From positions 1,446,001 to 1,510,000 of the forward strand of contig NZ_CP147250.1 of the NCBI RefSeq assembly GCF_017316305.2: a stretch of DNA of 64,000 bases, given 5' to 3'. The notes beneath the pieces were generated by a model, which saw nothing but the letters and a program-made list of their open reading frames with translations, was not told the DNA's origin and ran no database searches. Below are positions 37,612-47,451 of this stretch, in pieces (the first letter of the stretch is position 1; each line of letters begins with the position of its first letter). The position numbers were made by a program, and so were the translations under genes. The DNA comes from Enterococcus sp. DIV1094 (GTDB lineage: Bacteria > Bacillota > Bacilli > Lactobacillales > Enterococcaceae).

Positions 37612-40209
37612 ATGGCTAAAATAATTGAAAAAGAAGAGACGAAAACTGTTGATGTACAAGCGATGATCGACGATTTGGCGGCAAAAGCAAATGTTGCGTT
37701 GAAAGAAATGGAAAATTTTGATCAAGAAAAAGTGGATCACATTGTGCATGAAATGGCAATGGCTGCATTAGATCAGCATATGCCTTTAGCAAAAATGGCG
37801 GTTGAAGAAACTGGCCGTGGAATCTATGAAGATAAAGCAATCAAAAATATGTATGCTTCAGAATATATCTGGAACAGCATCAAATATGATAAAACTGTCG
37901 GAGTGATCAATGAAGATACACAAAAAGGATTGATTGAAATCGCTGAACCAGTCGGTGTTGTTTGTGGGGTAACACCAACAACGAACCCTACTTCAACAAC
38001 GATCTTCAAATCAATGATCGCTTTGAAGACAAGAAACCCGATCGTTTTTGCTTTCCATCCAAGCGCTCAAAAATGTTCTGCTGAGGCAGCAAGAGTCGTT
38101 CGTGATGCAGCAATCGCGGCAGGTGCACCAGAAAACTGTATCCAATGGATCGAGTATCCATCAATCGACGCGACTTCTATGTTGATGAACCACCCAGGAA
38201 TTGCGATCGTATTAGCAACTGGTGGATCAGGCATGGTAAAATCAGCTTATTCAACTGGTAAACCAGCTTTAGGTGTAGGACCGGGTAACGTTCCTGCTTA
38301 TATCGAAAAAACAGCAAAAGTAAAACGTGCAGTCAATGACTTGATCGTATCTAAAACATTCGATAACGGAATGATCTGTGCTTCTGAGCAAGCGGTCATC
38401 GTAGACAAAGAAATCTATGCAGCCGTAAAAGCGGAATTCCAAGCGCATCAAGTTTACTTCGTTAAACCAGCAGAACTTTCAAAACTAGAAGATGCTGTGA
38501 TGAATGAAGGAAAATATGCTGTAAACCCAGCAATCGTTGGACATTCAGCAATGGATATCGCAAAATTAGCAGGTATCAAAGTGCCTGAAGGAACAAAATT
38601 ATTAGTGGCAGAATTAGAAGGCGTAGGTCCTGATTATCCACTTTCACGTGAGAAACTTTCACCAGTTTTAGCAATGGTCAAATCAAACAGTACAGAACAT
38701 GCCTTTGAATTATGTGAAGGAATGTTGAATCTTGGTGGATTAGGACATACAGCTGTCATCCATTCAGAAAACGAAGATTTACATGTGCAATTCGGTCTAC
38801 GCATGAAAGCTTGCCGTATCTTAGTCAACACACCATCAGCAGAAGGCGGAATCGGAAACATCTATAACGAAATGATTCCATCATTGACACTAGGTTGTGG
38901 GTCATACGGAAAGAATTCTGTTTCAAGAAACGTATCAGCAGTCAACTTAATCAACGTCAAAACTGTAGCGAAACGGAGAAATAACATGCAATGGTTCAAA
39001 TTACCACCAAAAATCTTCTTTGAAAAGAACTCTTTGCTTTACTTGGAAAAAATGGAAAATGTGGAACGTGTCATGATCGTTTGTGACCCAGGTATGGTCC
39101 AATTTGGCTACTGCGACACAGTAAGAGAAGTATTAGCACGTCGTAAAAATGATGTGAAGATCGAGATCTTCTCAGATGTTGAGCCAAACCCTTCAACAAA
39201 CACAGTTTATGCTGGAACAAAAATGATGGCGGACTTCAAACCAGATACAGTGATCGCTCTTGGTGGTGGATCTGCAATGGATGCGGCGAAAGGCATGTGG
39301 ATGTTCTATGAGCACCCAGATACTTCATTCTTTGGCGCAAAACAAAAATTCCTAGATATCCGTAAACGTACGTACAAAATCGACAAACCTGAAAAAACAC
39401 AGTTTGTATGTATCCCAACAACATCAGGAACTGGTTCAGAAGTAACACCATTCGCAGTAATCACAGATAGCGAAACACATGTGAAATATCCATTAGCTGA
39501 CTACGCATTGACACCAGATGTGGCAATCGTTGACCCACAATTTGTTATGTCAGTACCAGCTTCTGTTACAGCAGATACAGGTATGGACGTATTGACACAT
39601 GCCATCGAATCTTATGTTTCTGTCATGGCTTCTGACTACACTCGTGGTTTGAGTTTACAAGCAATCAAATTAGTCTTTGACTACTTGGAAAAATCAGTGA
39701 AAACACCTGATATGGAATCACGTGAGAAAATGCATAATGCGTCAACAATGGCTGGTATGGCCTTTGCAAATGCCTTCTTAGGAATTTGTCACTCAGTTGC
39801 GCATAAAATCGGTGGAGAATACGGTATTCCTCATGGACGTACGAATGCGATCCTATTACCGCATATCATCCGCTACAATGCGAAAGACCCGCAAAAACAT
39901 GCAATGTTCCCTAAATATGACTACTTCCGTGCGGATACAGACTACGCAGATATCGCGAAGTTCTTAGGCTTGAAAGGGAAAACAACAGCAGAGCTTGTGG
40001 ACGCATTGGCAACAGCTGTTAGCGACTTAGGAAAAGCTGTCGGTATCGACATGAGCTTGAAAGCACAAGGTGTGACTCAAGAAACATTAGATACAACAGT
40101 TGATCGTATGGCTGAATTAGCTTACGAAGATCAATGTACAACAGCGAATCCAAAAGAGCCATTGATCAGCGAATTGAAACAAATCATTATCGATGCATAT
40201 AATGCATAA
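37612..40209 (+). CDS. adhE: Bifunctional acetaldehyde-CoA/alcohol dehydrogenase AdhE
   Basis: An 865-aa spirosome-forming enzyme that reduces acetyl-CoA to ethanol, using two NADH. The N-terminal aldehyde dehydrogenase half has the catalytic Cys in DNGMICASEQ. The C-terminal iron-dependent alcohol dehydrogenase half has GGGSAMDAAK, TTSGTGSEVTPFAVIT and the iron ligands around HAIESYV and FLGICHSVAHKIGGEYGIPHGRTNA. Full length, both halves intact. Rex-like sites at the promoter suggest NADH/NAD+ control, as in other Firmicutes. Confidence 0.96.
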   Translation: MAKIIEKEETKTVDVQAMIDDLAAKANVALKEMENFDQEKVDHIVHEMAMAALDQHMPLAKMAVEETGRGIYEDKAIKNMYASEYIWNSIKYDKTVGVINEDTQKGLIEIAEPVGVVCGVTPTTNPTSTTIFKSMIALKTRNPIVFAFHPSAQKCSAEAARVVRDAAIAAGAPENCIQWIEYPSIDATSMLMNHPGIAIVLATGGSGMVKSAYSTGKPALGVGPGNVPAYIEKTAKVKRAVNDLIVSKTFDNGMICASEQAVIVDKEIYAAVKAEFQAHQVYFVKPAELSKLEDAVMNEGKYAVNPAIVGHSAMDIAKLAGIKVPEGTKLLVAELEGVGPDYPLSREKLSPVLAMVKSNSTEHAFELCEGMLNLGGLGHTAVIHSENEDLHVQFGLRMKACRILVNTPSAEGGIGNIYNEMIPSLTLGCGSYGKNSVSRNVSAVNLINVKTVAKRRNNMQWFKLPPKIFFEKNSLLYLEKMENVERVMIVCDPGMVQFGYCDTVREVLARRKNDVKIEIFSDVEPNPSTNTVYAGTKMMADFKPDTVIALGGGSAMDAAKGMWMFYEHPDTSFFGAKQKFLDIRKRTYKIDKPEKTQFVCIPTTSGTGSEVTPFAVITDSETHVKYPLADYALTPDVAIVDPQFVMSVPASVTADTGMDVLTHAIESYVSVMASDYTRGLSLQAIKLVFDYLEKSVKTPDMESREKMHNASTMAGMAFANAFLGICHSVAHKIGGEYGIPHGRTNAILLPHIIRYNAKDPQKHAMFPKYDYFRADTDYADIAKFLGLKGKTTAELVDALATAVSDLGKAVGIDMSLKAQGVTQETLDTTVDRMAELAYEDQCTTANPKEPLISELKQIIIDAYNA

Positions 40210-40230
40210 TTCATAACTAAAAGTTGTCCC

Positions 40231-40281
40231 AACAACGGATCAAGCATGAGAGAATCGTCTCACTTGGTCCGTTGTTTTTTT
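40231..40281 (+). terminator. adhE terminator
   Basis: AACAACGGAtCAAG and cTTGGTCCGTTGTT with an inner GAGA/TCTC pair, then TTTTTT. Confidence 0.85.
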
Positions 40282-40444
40282 ACTTTTAGTCAGAGGTGGA
40301 AAAAAGGGAAGAACTTCTGGGAAAGCTAGGCAGTTCATTACATTTTTTTCCTGAATTTTAAAAAAAGAGTATTAGATTATTGGAATAATAAGTCGTTCAT
40401 GAATGCGCTGTGCTACTATTTTTCTATATAAAGGAGATGAGCGC

Positions 40445-40699
40445 TTGAAAAAATATTTGTTTAGTTTGTTGTGTGCATGTATCGTTTCTCTTGGACTATC
40501 CTTTCTTTTAGAACGAGAGACCTTACGTAACATTGGGATTGGTTTGCTCTTAATCGGTATTGCGCTTTCCGGAACAGCAGTGTCAGGCGATCGGATGTGG
40601 GCGAATCAGGAAAATAGCGAGTTGGGTTTTCGTAAGAACTACTTTTGGTTTCCGTTACTTGCTTGTCTGCCATTTTTTATGGTGTATACTTTTTTATAA
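40445..40699 (+). CDS. DUF5316-like small membrane protein
   Basis: 84 aa with three hydrophobic helices and the motif VSGDRMWANQ after helix two, as in DUF5316 proteins of Bacilli. TTG at 40445 follows AAGGAGATGAGCGC; the upstream frame extension has no ribosome binding site. No known function and no clear partner. Confidence 0.65.
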   Translation: MKKYLFSLLCACIVSLGLSFLLERETLRNIGIGLLLIGIALSGTAVSGDRMWANQENSELGFRKNYFWFPLLACLPFFMVYTFL

Positions 40700-40831
40700 A
40701 GGGTGATTCTAAAGCCATGATGAGAGGCAAGCGTCATGGTTTTTGTTTTGTTCGCGCTTTTTTTGGTCAAATTCATTAATAATGTTGTTATGTCAATTTT
40801 AGATAGTTTTTGTTCAAACGATGCTATTTAT

Positions 40832-40881
40832 TGAGAAAGCGTTTACTGATATATTAACAACATAGAATGAAAGCGATTTAA
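40832..40881 (+). promoter_or_regulatory. cre-like sites and promoter region of the uronate locus
   Basis: TGAGAAAGCGTTTACTGA (40832-40849) resembles a cre with two changes. ATGAAAGCGATTTAA (40867-40881) matches the cre consensus with one change. A possible -10 TAGAAT lies at 40863-40868 with GTTTAC 16 nt upstream. The second cre would overlap the transcript start. Confidence 0.5.
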
Positions 40882-40896
40882 AAAGGAGCGAAACAA

Positions 40897-42003
40897 ATGA
40901 TCATTAAAGAAAAAATATTTGTGGAAAAAGAAGTAGTGGAGAAAACGATTGATCGCTTAGTCGAGAATTTGACGACGATCAAAGATGATTCAGGTGAATT
41001 TTTATTGGATTTTGATGGGCTGAAGGTGGACGACAAAAGTTGGACAGTGTGGAATTGGCCTCAAGGTGTAGGGTTGTATGGCATCTATAAAAATTATCAG
41101 CTGACTAAAAATCCTCGTGCAGTGGAAGTAGTGAATGAGTGGTTTGAGGCACGGATGCAAGAGGGCGCACCGCCAAAGAACGTCAATACGATGGCACCGA
41201 TCCTTACGATGGCGTATTTATATGAAGAGACGCAAGATACACGTTACTTGCCTTATTTGCAACAGTGGGCGGAATGGGTCATGCATGATATGCCAAGGAC
41301 GGAAGAAGACGGGTTACAACACGCTACATATGGTCCGGAAAATAAGAATCAATTATGGGACGATACATTGATGATGACTGTTTTGCCATTAGCAAAAATC
41401 GGTAAGCTTCTGGATCGTCCAGAATACTTAGAGGAAGCTAGATATCAATTTATGATCCATATCAAATACTTGATGGATAAACGTACAGGGCTGTGGTACC
41501 ACGGATGGACATTTGAAGGAAACCACAATTATGCGGAAGCATTTTGGGGGCGTGGAAATTGTTGGTTGACCATTGCGATTCCTGAAATCATCGCGATTCT
41601 TGAACTGAAAGAAGGAGATGCTTTCCGTAAATTGTTGATCGAAACACTAGAAGCACAAGTGCAAACCTTGGCAGAATATCAATCAGAAAGCGGCTTGTGG
41701 CATACCTTGATCGATGATCCAACTTCTTACGTAGAATCATCTGCGACAGCAGGGTTTGCTTACGGTATTTTAAAAGCGGTACATGAGCGCTATTTGTCAA
41801 AAAAATATCTGGAGACTGCGTACCGTGCGATCCAAGGGTTACTTGAACAAGTAGATGAAACTGGTGAAGTGCAAAATGTTTCCGTAGGTACAGGTATGGG
41901 TGATGATTTGGAGTTTTATCGTACGATTGGAAAGACTGCGATGCCTTATGGGCAGTCCTTACTTGTTTTGTGTCTGACAGAATTGCTTGTATCGTATTGT
42001 TAA
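40897..42003 (+). CDS. GH105 unsaturated uronidase (rhamnogalacturonyl hydrolase type)
   Basis: A 368-aa (alpha/alpha)6-barrel glycoside hydrolase. Family features are WNWPQGVGLYGIY, the catalytic Asp region NQLWDDTLMMTVLPLA, and HGWTFEGNHNYAEAFWGRGNCWL. GH105/GH88 enzymes hydrate the 4,5-double bond of unsaturated uronic acids at the end of oligosaccharides made by lyases, releasing 5-keto-4-deoxyuronate. No signal peptide, so it acts on imported short oligomers. GH105 is favoured over GH88 by the motif pattern. First gene of the locus. Confidence 0.88.
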   Translation: MIIKEKIFVEKEVVEKTIDRLVENLTTIKDDSGEFLLDFDGLKVDDKSWTVWNWPQGVGLYGIYKNYQLTKNPRAVEVVNEWFEARMQEGAPPKNVNTMAPILTMAYLYEETQDTRYLPYLQQWAEWVMHDMPRTEEDGLQHATYGPENKNQLWDDTLMMTVLPLAKIGKLLDRPEYLEEARYQFMIHIKYLMDKRTGLWYHGWTFEGNHNYAEAFWGRGNCWLTIAIPEIIAILELKEGDAFRKLLIETLEAQVQTLAEYQSESGLWHTLIDDPTSYVESSATAGFAYGILKAVHERYLSKKYLETAYRAIQGLLEQVDETGEVQNVSVGTGMGDDLEFYRTIGKTAMPYGQSLLVLCLTELLVSYC

Positions 42004-42019
42004 CTGAAAGGAGAAAGAC

Positions 42020-43027
42020 ATGAAAAAAACACTTGCTTTTGCTTTGCTAGGAATTATCGGTTTGAGTGGTTGTGGTAGTCAGTCAAGTGTCGGTACTGTG
42101 GCAGAAGCGGAAGAGCAGATCACGTTACGTTTTGCCTATGCCAGTAATAGTCAGCCAGTAATCGATGCGATGAATAAATTCGGAGAGTTAGTCGAGGAGA
42201 AAACAGACGGTTCTGTCACAGTAAAATATTTCCCTGATGGTCAGTTGGGAGGCGAACGTGAGTTGATCGAACTGACACAATCCGGTGCGATTGATTTTAC
42301 GAAAGTCAGTGCTTCAGCATTAGAAAGCTTTTCTAAAGTCTATTCGATTTTTTCAGTTCCTTACTTGTTCAATGATGAGCAACATTTCTTCAATGTCATG
42401 GAAAATGAAGAAATCATGCAGCCTATCTATGAATCAACATCCGATCTAGGTTTTTCTGGTCTCACCTATTATGATTCCGGACAACGTAGTTTTTATATGG
42501 TTGATGGACCGATCCATACACCCGATGATTTAAGAGGAAAAAAAATTCGAGTGATGCAAAGTGAAACAGCCATTCGAATGGTGGAATTATTAGGTGGCTC
42601 GCCTGTGCCGATGGGAAGTGATGAAGTGTACACTTCGCTACAGTCAAACTTGATCAATGGCTCAGAGAACAATGAGTTTGTTCTATATACAGCAGGACAT
42701 GGCGGTGTAGCAAAGTATTATTCTTATGATGAGCATACCCGCGTACCAGACATCATCATTATGAACGATGCGATCAAAGAACGTTTGACTGCGGAACAAC
42801 AACAAGCAATCGATGAAGCAGCAAAAGAATCCACGGTTTTTGAAATCGAAGCCTTTGCTCAAGCGATTGAGGAAGAAAAGAGGCTAGCAACCGAAGAATA
42901 CGGCGTTCAGTTCAATGAAGTAGACAATGCGCCATTTCGTGAAGCCGTCGCACCGCTGCATGATGAATTCAAAAATAATCCGGACTTTCAGGCGCTTTAT
43001 CAAATGATCCAAGAAGAAGGGGTGTAA
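42020..43027 (+). CDS. dctP: TRAP transporter substrate-binding lipoprotein DctP
   Basis: 335 aa, lipobox LSGC with lipid Cys at residue 18. A DctP fold follows: ITLRFAYASNSQPVIDAMNKFGELVEEKTDGSVTVKYFPDGQLGGERELIE. It includes the conserved Arg of KKIRVMQSETA, which binds substrate carboxylates. A lipid anchor replaces the free periplasmic form of Gram-negatives. Its place after the GH105 gene suggests an unsaturated uronide or uronate ligand. Confidence 0.92.
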   Translation: MKKTLAFALLGIIGLSGCGSQSSVGTVAEAEEQITLRFAYASNSQPVIDAMNKFGELVEEKTDGSVTVKYFPDGQLGGERELIELTQSGAIDFTKVSASALESFSKVYSIFSVPYLFNDEQHFFNVMENEEIMQPIYESTSDLGFSGLTYYDSGQRSFYMVDGPIHTPDDLRGKKIRVMQSETAIRMVELLGGSPVPMGSDEVYTSLQSNLINGSENNEFVLYTAGHGGVAKYYSYDEHTRVPDIIIMNDAIKERLTAEQQQAIDEAAKESTVFEIEAFAQAIEEEKRLATEEYGVQFNEVDNAPFREAVAPLHDEFKNNPDFQALYQMIQEEGV

Positions 43028-43030
43028 CAG

Positions 43031-43510
43031 ATGAAAGCAGTAATGAGTCGACTATTGGAACTAGTAGGAGCGTGCCTGCTGATCGGCATGATCGTGATTG
43101 TTTTGTGGCAAGTTTTTTCACGAACGATTTTAGGGAATCCCAATACAGTAACGGAAGAGTTAGTGCGTTTTGGACTAGTTTGGTTTGCCATGCTTTCTTC
43201 TGCCTATGTTGTCGGTCAAAAAGGTCACTTAGCGGTCACTTTGCTGAGTGAGAAACTAACTGGTAAAAAAGCCAATGTATTGGAAATCGTCGTTCAGTGT
43301 CTATTTTTGGCTTTTGCCGTAACGATCATGGTTTATGGTGGTTGGAATGCCGTCACGTTGACAATGGGACAAATTTCGCCGTCATTAGGTATTCCGATGG
43401 GCTATGTCTATTTATCGGTCCCAGTCTCAGGTGTGTTGATCATCATTTATAGTTTGATCAATTTGTTTGAGGCAATGAATGGGAAATCTGTCGTTCAGGA
43501 AAAAGGATAG
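43031..43510 (+). CDS. dctQ: TRAP transporter small permease DctQ
   Basis: A 159-aa membrane protein with four helices and the family pattern VLWQVFSRTILGNPNTVTEELVRFGLVWFAMLSSAYVV. It bridges DctM and the substrate-loaded DctP. It begins 3 nt after dctP and ends 10 nt before dctM. Confidence 0.92.
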   Translation: MKAVMSRLLELVGACLLIGMIVIVLWQVFSRTILGNPNTVTEELVRFGLVWFAMLSSAYVVGQKGHLAVTLLSEKLTGKKANVLEIVVQCLFLAFAVTIMVYGGWNAVTLTMGQISPSLGIPMGYVYLSVPVSGVLIIIYSLINLFEAMNGKSVVQEKG

Positions 43511-43520
43511 GGGGAATTTG

Positions 43521-44816
43521 ATGGCTTTAGAAGCAGGTGCAATTTTATTTTTTGTTTTTGTCTTTTTGTTGATCGTTGGCATGCCGATTGCAATCAGTAT
43601 TGCTTTTTCATCGATGGTCACATTGTTATTAGTGATACCTTTTGACGTATCAGCGTTTAGTTCTGCACAAAAAATGGTCGGTAGTATCAATAGTTTCTCA
43701 CTGATTGCCATTCCATTTTTCGTTTTTTCGGGAATCATAATGAACCATGGTGGAATTGCCAAGAAATTAGTTGATTTTGCCATGTTGTTCGTTGGACGAA
43801 TCCCAGGCTCTTTAGCGCATACGAATGTTTTAGGAAATGCGTTGTTCGGTTCGATCTCCAGTTCAGCGATTGCTGCGTCGACAGCGATTGGTGGGGTGTT
43901 GATCCCACAACAAGTAGAAGAAGGCTATGACCGCAAATTTGCGACAGCCGTTAACATTGCTTCAGCACCTACAGGGATGGTGATTCCGCCAAGTACTGCG
44001 TTCATCATGTACTCTCTAGTCGCCGGAGGAGCATCAATTTCCGCTTTATTCATGGGCGGTTACCTCGTCGGGGCACTGTGGTCGCTAGGGATCATGTTGG
44101 TTGCATTTGTGGTGGCGAAGAAAAATAAGTATCCGACAGTCCAAAAAGGGCAAGGGAAGCAAGTTGGCAAAGTGTTAAAAGAAGCGATCCCAAGCTTGGC
44201 GTTGATCGTGATCATCATCGGTGGTATTTTGACTGGGATCTTTACGGCGATTGAAGCATCAGCGATTGCCGTATTGTACTCCTTATTGATTTCCTTGTTC
44301 TACTATAAGACAGTGAAAGTAAAAGATATACCTAAGATGTTAGTCCAATCTGTCGCGATGTCTGGAACGATCATGTTTTTATTAGCAACGTCTTCCATGA
44401 TGTCTTTTGCGATGGCATTTACAGGGATACCTCAAGCAATCAGTAGTTTGATCATTGGGGTCACTGATAATCGATTCATTATTTTATTACTGATAAATAT
44501 CATTTTATTACTTGTTGGGATGTTTATGGATGTCGCTCCGGCTATTTTGATCTTTACACCGATTTTCTTACCGATTGCGACAAGTGTTGGCGTCGATCCG
44601 GTACATTATGGACTATTTTCAATCATGAATCTGTGTGTTGGCTCGATCACTCCGCCAGTTGGGACAGGTCTTTATGTAGGTGCAAGTGTCGGTGGTGTGA
44701 AAGCAGAAAAAATGTTGAAACCATTGTTACCATTTTATGGTGTCATCTTAGCTGTTTTATTTTTGATTACGTATTTCCCGCAAATCGTGATGTGGTTGCC
44801 GGATCTTTTAGGATAA
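43521..44816 (+). CDS. dctM: TRAP transporter large permease DctM
   Basis: A 431-aa ion transporter-superfamily protein with about 12 helices, carrying the sodium-coupled translocation pathway. Typical segments are NVLGNALFGSISSSAIAASTAIGGVLIPQ, STAFIMYSLVAGGASI and VGSITPPVGTGLYVGASV. ATG at 43521 is preceded by GGGGGAA; the extension upstream overlaps dctQ and is unlikely. TRAP systems are uncommon in Lactobacillales. Confidence 0.93.
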   Translation: MALEAGAILFFVFVFLLIVGMPIAISIAFSSMVTLLLVIPFDVSAFSSAQKMVGSINSFSLIAIPFFVFSGIIMNHGGIAKKLVDFAMLFVGRIPGSLAHTNVLGNALFGSISSSAIAASTAIGGVLIPQQVEEGYDRKFATAVNIASAPTGMVIPPSTAFIMYSLVAGGASISALFMGGYLVGALWSLGIMLVAFVVAKKNKYPTVQKGQGKQVGKVLKEAIPSLALIVIIIGGILTGIFTAIEASAIAVLYSLLISLFYYKTVKVKDIPKMLVQSVAMSGTIMFLLATSSMMSFAMAFTGIPQAISSLIIGVTDNRFIILLLINIILLLVGMFMDVAPAILIFTPIFLPIATSVGVDPVHYGLFSIMNLCVGSITPPVGTGLYVGASVGGVKAEKMLKPLLPFYGVILAVLFLITYFPQIVMWLPDLLG

Positions 44817-44829
44817 AGGGGGAACAAGG

Positions 44830-45669
44830 ATGAAATTAAACCTAGTTGCTAGAGGTCATGATTTGACCACTGTACAAAGCGTGGATGATCTAGCAAAAAA
44901 AGCGAGCGAACAAGAAATTTCTACGCTACAATTAGCATTAAGTAGATCTTTTCCTGATCTCGCGACAGATAGTCACGCGATCAATCCCGGTATGGGGCAT
45001 TATATAAAACAGGCCTTAGCAAAAGAAGACGTGAGTGTCGGTATTTTGAGCTGTTATATCAACATGATCCATCCTGACTTATCTGTTCGAGAAACCGTAC
45101 TGCGACAATTTGAACGATACCTCCAATATGCTGCTAGTTTTGGAGCAACAATGGTCGCAACTGAGACGGGGAGTGTAAGTGAAGCTGGTTATACAGAGAA
45201 GAATTTTTCGGATGAGGCCTTTTCACAAATCGTTGAAGCGATTCGCCAATTAGTGCGAGCTGGAGAAAAACATCGAATGATGGTCGGGATCGAACCAGGC
45301 TTGAATCATCCGCTGTATTCGCTTGATCGTGTAGCAGAGTTGATTGCAGCGATCGATTCGGACTATTTAGGGATCATTTTAGATCCAACCAACTTAATCA
45401 CTGCAGAAAATCATCACCAACAAGTCGGATTAGTGGAAGAAGCCTTTGAACGTTTTGGAGAAAAAATTTGCGGATTGCATCTAAAAGACTATCTCGTTTC
45501 TGATGAAGGGGAGATTGTCCCAGTTGATCTAGGTACGGGAATGATTGATTATGAAGCAATCGTAAAAATCGCGCAGAAGCATCGGCCATATCTTTATATC
45601 GTGTTAGAAGAAACAAAAGATAGTGCGCTAAAACACGCGGTGTCAGTACTGGATCACGTCACTGGATAA
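44830..45669 (+). CDS. Xylose isomerase-like TIM-barrel protein (sugar isomerase/epimerase family)
   Basis: A 279-aa AP-endonuclease-2/xylose-isomerase-like barrel. The metal-binding residues are likely in ATETGSV (Glu), GIEPGLNHP (Glu), ILDPTNL (Asp), GLHLKDYL (His/Asp) and IVLEET (Glu). Members isomerise or epimerise sugars and keto acids. In this operon it might handle a uronate or 5-keto-4-deoxyuronate form, but that is inference from context. Confidence 0.8.
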   Translation: MKLNLVARGHDLTTVQSVDDLAKKASEQEISTLQLALSRSFPDLATDSHAINPGMGHYIKQALAKEDVSVGILSCYINMIHPDLSVRETVLRQFERYLQYAASFGATMVATETGSVSEAGYTEKNFSDEAFSQIVEAIRQLVRAGEKHRMMVGIEPGLNHPLYSLDRVAELIAAIDSDYLGIILDPTNLITAENHHQQVGLVEEAFERFGEKICGLHLKDYLVSDEGEIVPVDLGTGMIDYEAIVKIAQKHRPYLYIVLEETKDSALKHAVSVLDHVTG

Positions 45670-45726
45670 GAAAGCGAAGGAATGCACGTTTGCTCATTGT
45701 TGAGCAATTGGAAAGGGGAGATAGGC

Positions 45727-46638
45727 ATGGAGAAAAAACACATCAATGGAAAAGAAGTCAACACGATGATCTCTGATCAATATGAGATTTATCACGTGAA
45801 AGATATCGTTAGCCAAAATAAAACGGTCTATCATCATCATGATTTCTATGAGATCCACGCCACTTTGGAGGGAGAAGCCATTTTTTATTTAGACGGCCGC
45901 CAATTTACGATCCAAGCAGGAAATGTCTTATTGATCCACTCAAGAGATCTTCATCGGATCGTCCGACAATCAACAGACGTATTTGAGCGAGTCTACATGT
46001 TTATCACCCCTGCATTCTTGGAAAGGCGTTCCACTAAATGGTCGAATCTATCTGCCTGTTTTTGGCCAATCGGTGAAAGACGAAGCCGGATATTACATAT
46101 CGAACCGCAAATATTAAAAGAAAAACTCGCCTTTGTTGATCAAACGTTGGATCGTAAAGATTATGGTGCAGATATTCGCTATGAACAAGCATTAGTCGAA
46201 TATCTGATCTTTCTCAATCGGATGGTGCAGTTGGAAGAGCATATTTCTGAAGAAAATTTTACTGTACCGAATGAACGCTTAGAAAAAATGATCCAATTTG
46301 TCGCGAAGAATCTCAGCGAACCGCTGACCCTCAAAGAGATGGAAAAAGAGTTTTTTATCAGTAAATATCATGTGACCAGAGAATTCAAAAAATATACAGG
46401 CTTTACCTTCCATCAATACGTGATGAAGAAGAAACTACTCTATTCAAAACAGCTATTAAGAGAATATGGCAGTTCAAGTTCCATTTACAGTAAATGTGGC
46501 TTCGCCTCCTATCCGCATTATCTGCGGGCGTTCAAAGCCGAATTTGGCTTGACGCCGAAAGAATTTTTGAAAAAAGATTTGGCAGGAGAGTTTGTCCATT
46601 ACGCACATTATGAAGAAGAAAATAAAGAACCCTTTTAA
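45727..46638 (+). CDS. AraC family transcriptional regulator
   Basis: A 303-aa regulator with an N-terminal cupin sensor domain (HHHDFYEIHATLEGEAIFYLDGRQFTIQAGNVLLIHSRDLHR) and a C-terminal AraC double HTH (PLTLKEMEKEFFISKYHVTREFKKYTGFTFHQYV...FKAEFGLTPKEF). ATG at 45727 has AAGGGGAG upstream. It probably activates the uronate locus in response to a sugar-acid ligand. Confidence 0.88.
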   Translation: MEKKHINGKEVNTMISDQYEIYHVKDIVSQNKTVYHHHDFYEIHATLEGEAIFYLDGRQFTIQAGNVLLIHSRDLHRIVRQSTDVFERVYMFITPAFLERRSTKWSNLSACFWPIGERRSRILHIEPQILKEKLAFVDQTLDRKDYGADIRYEQALVEYLIFLNRMVQLEEHISEENFTVPNERLEKMIQFVAKNLSEPLTLKEMEKEFFISKYHVTREFKKYTGFTFHQYVMKKKLLYSKQLLREYGSSSSIYSKCGFASYPHYLRAFKAEFGLTPKEFLKKDLAGEFVHYAHYEEENKEPF

Positions 46639-46655
46639 ATTTGCCTTCTTTCCGA

Positions 46656-46680
46656 TATAATTTCCTATATAGAAATAGGA
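46656..46680 (+). promoter_or_regulatory. Possible promoter and palindrome before the IclR gene
   Basis: TATAAT (46656-46661) is followed by TCCTAT-N6-ATAGGA (46663-46680), which ends in the Shine-Dalgarno region. It may be an autoregulatory site. Confidence 0.35.
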
Positions 46681-46689
46681 GAGTGTAAT

Positions 46690-47451
46690 ATGGAAAATAA
46701 AAAACCTTATGGAACCGTTCTAATCAAAGCTTCACATATTTTAGATTATTTAGCAGAGCATCCAGATGCTTCGTTGCAAGAAATTGCTAAAGGCAGCAAC
46801 ATGACCTCATCCACGACATTAAAAATCTTAGATACCTTGTCATTGATTGGCTATGTAAATAAAAATCAAGAAAAGAATTACCGTTTAGGTGCGAAACTCG
46901 TTCGATATGCAAACAAAAATATCGATCAAATCGATCTCGTAGAACGGACTTTACCATTCTTGGAAAAATTACAGCAAACAATTGATGAAACCATTCATTT
47001 AGGTATTTTAGATAATAATGAGATTCTCTACGTCAATAAATTAGACCCTAAAAATCAAACGATCCGCATGTCTTCGAAAATCGGTATTACCAGACCGTTG
47101 TATAGCTCAGCAATGGGAAAAGCTGTACTAGCACATTTTACGGACGAGCAATATCAACAGTATATTGAACAATGTCCGTTGATTCCATTTACAGAATATA
47201 CCATCACCAATCCATTGAAATTAAAAAAAGAAATCCAACAAGTCGAACAGACAAAAATTGCTTTTGATGATGAAGAAGTCGAAAAAGATATTTTCTGTAT
47301 CGGTACTTCTTTAGTTCATGACCAGCAAATAGTTGGGGCATTCAGTGTCAGTATGCCGAAGTATCGATTGAGTGAGGAAAGTAAGGCTCAAATCATTCAA
47401 ACAATTTTAAAAACAAAGGAAGAAATCGAAAAAACTTTTGCAAATAGCTAA
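46690..47451 (+). CDS. kdgR: IclR family regulator, KdgR-like
   Basis: 253 aa: an N-terminal winged HTH (ASHILDYLAEHPDASLQEIAKGSNMTSSTTLKILDTLSLIGYV) and a C-terminal IclR effector domain (SKIGITRPLYSSAMGKAVLAHF, CIGTSLVHDQQIVGAFSVSMP). KdgR of pectin-degrading bacteria belongs to this family and is released from DNA by KDG. Its location directly upstream of kdgA-kdgK-kduI-kduD fits that role. The symbol is by analogy. Confidence 0.85.
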   Translation: MENKKPYGTVLIKASHILDYLAEHPDASLQEIAKGSNMTSSTTLKILDTLSLIGYVNKNQEKNYRLGAKLVRYANKNIDQIDLVERTLPFLEKLQQTIDETIHLGILDNNEILYVNKLDPKNQTIRMSSKIGITRPLYSSAMGKAVLAHFTDEQYQQYIEQCPLIPFTEYTITNPLKLKKEIQQVEQTKIAFDDEEVEKDIFCIGTSLVHDQQIVGAFSVSMPKYRLSEESKAQIIQTILKTKEEIEKTFANS

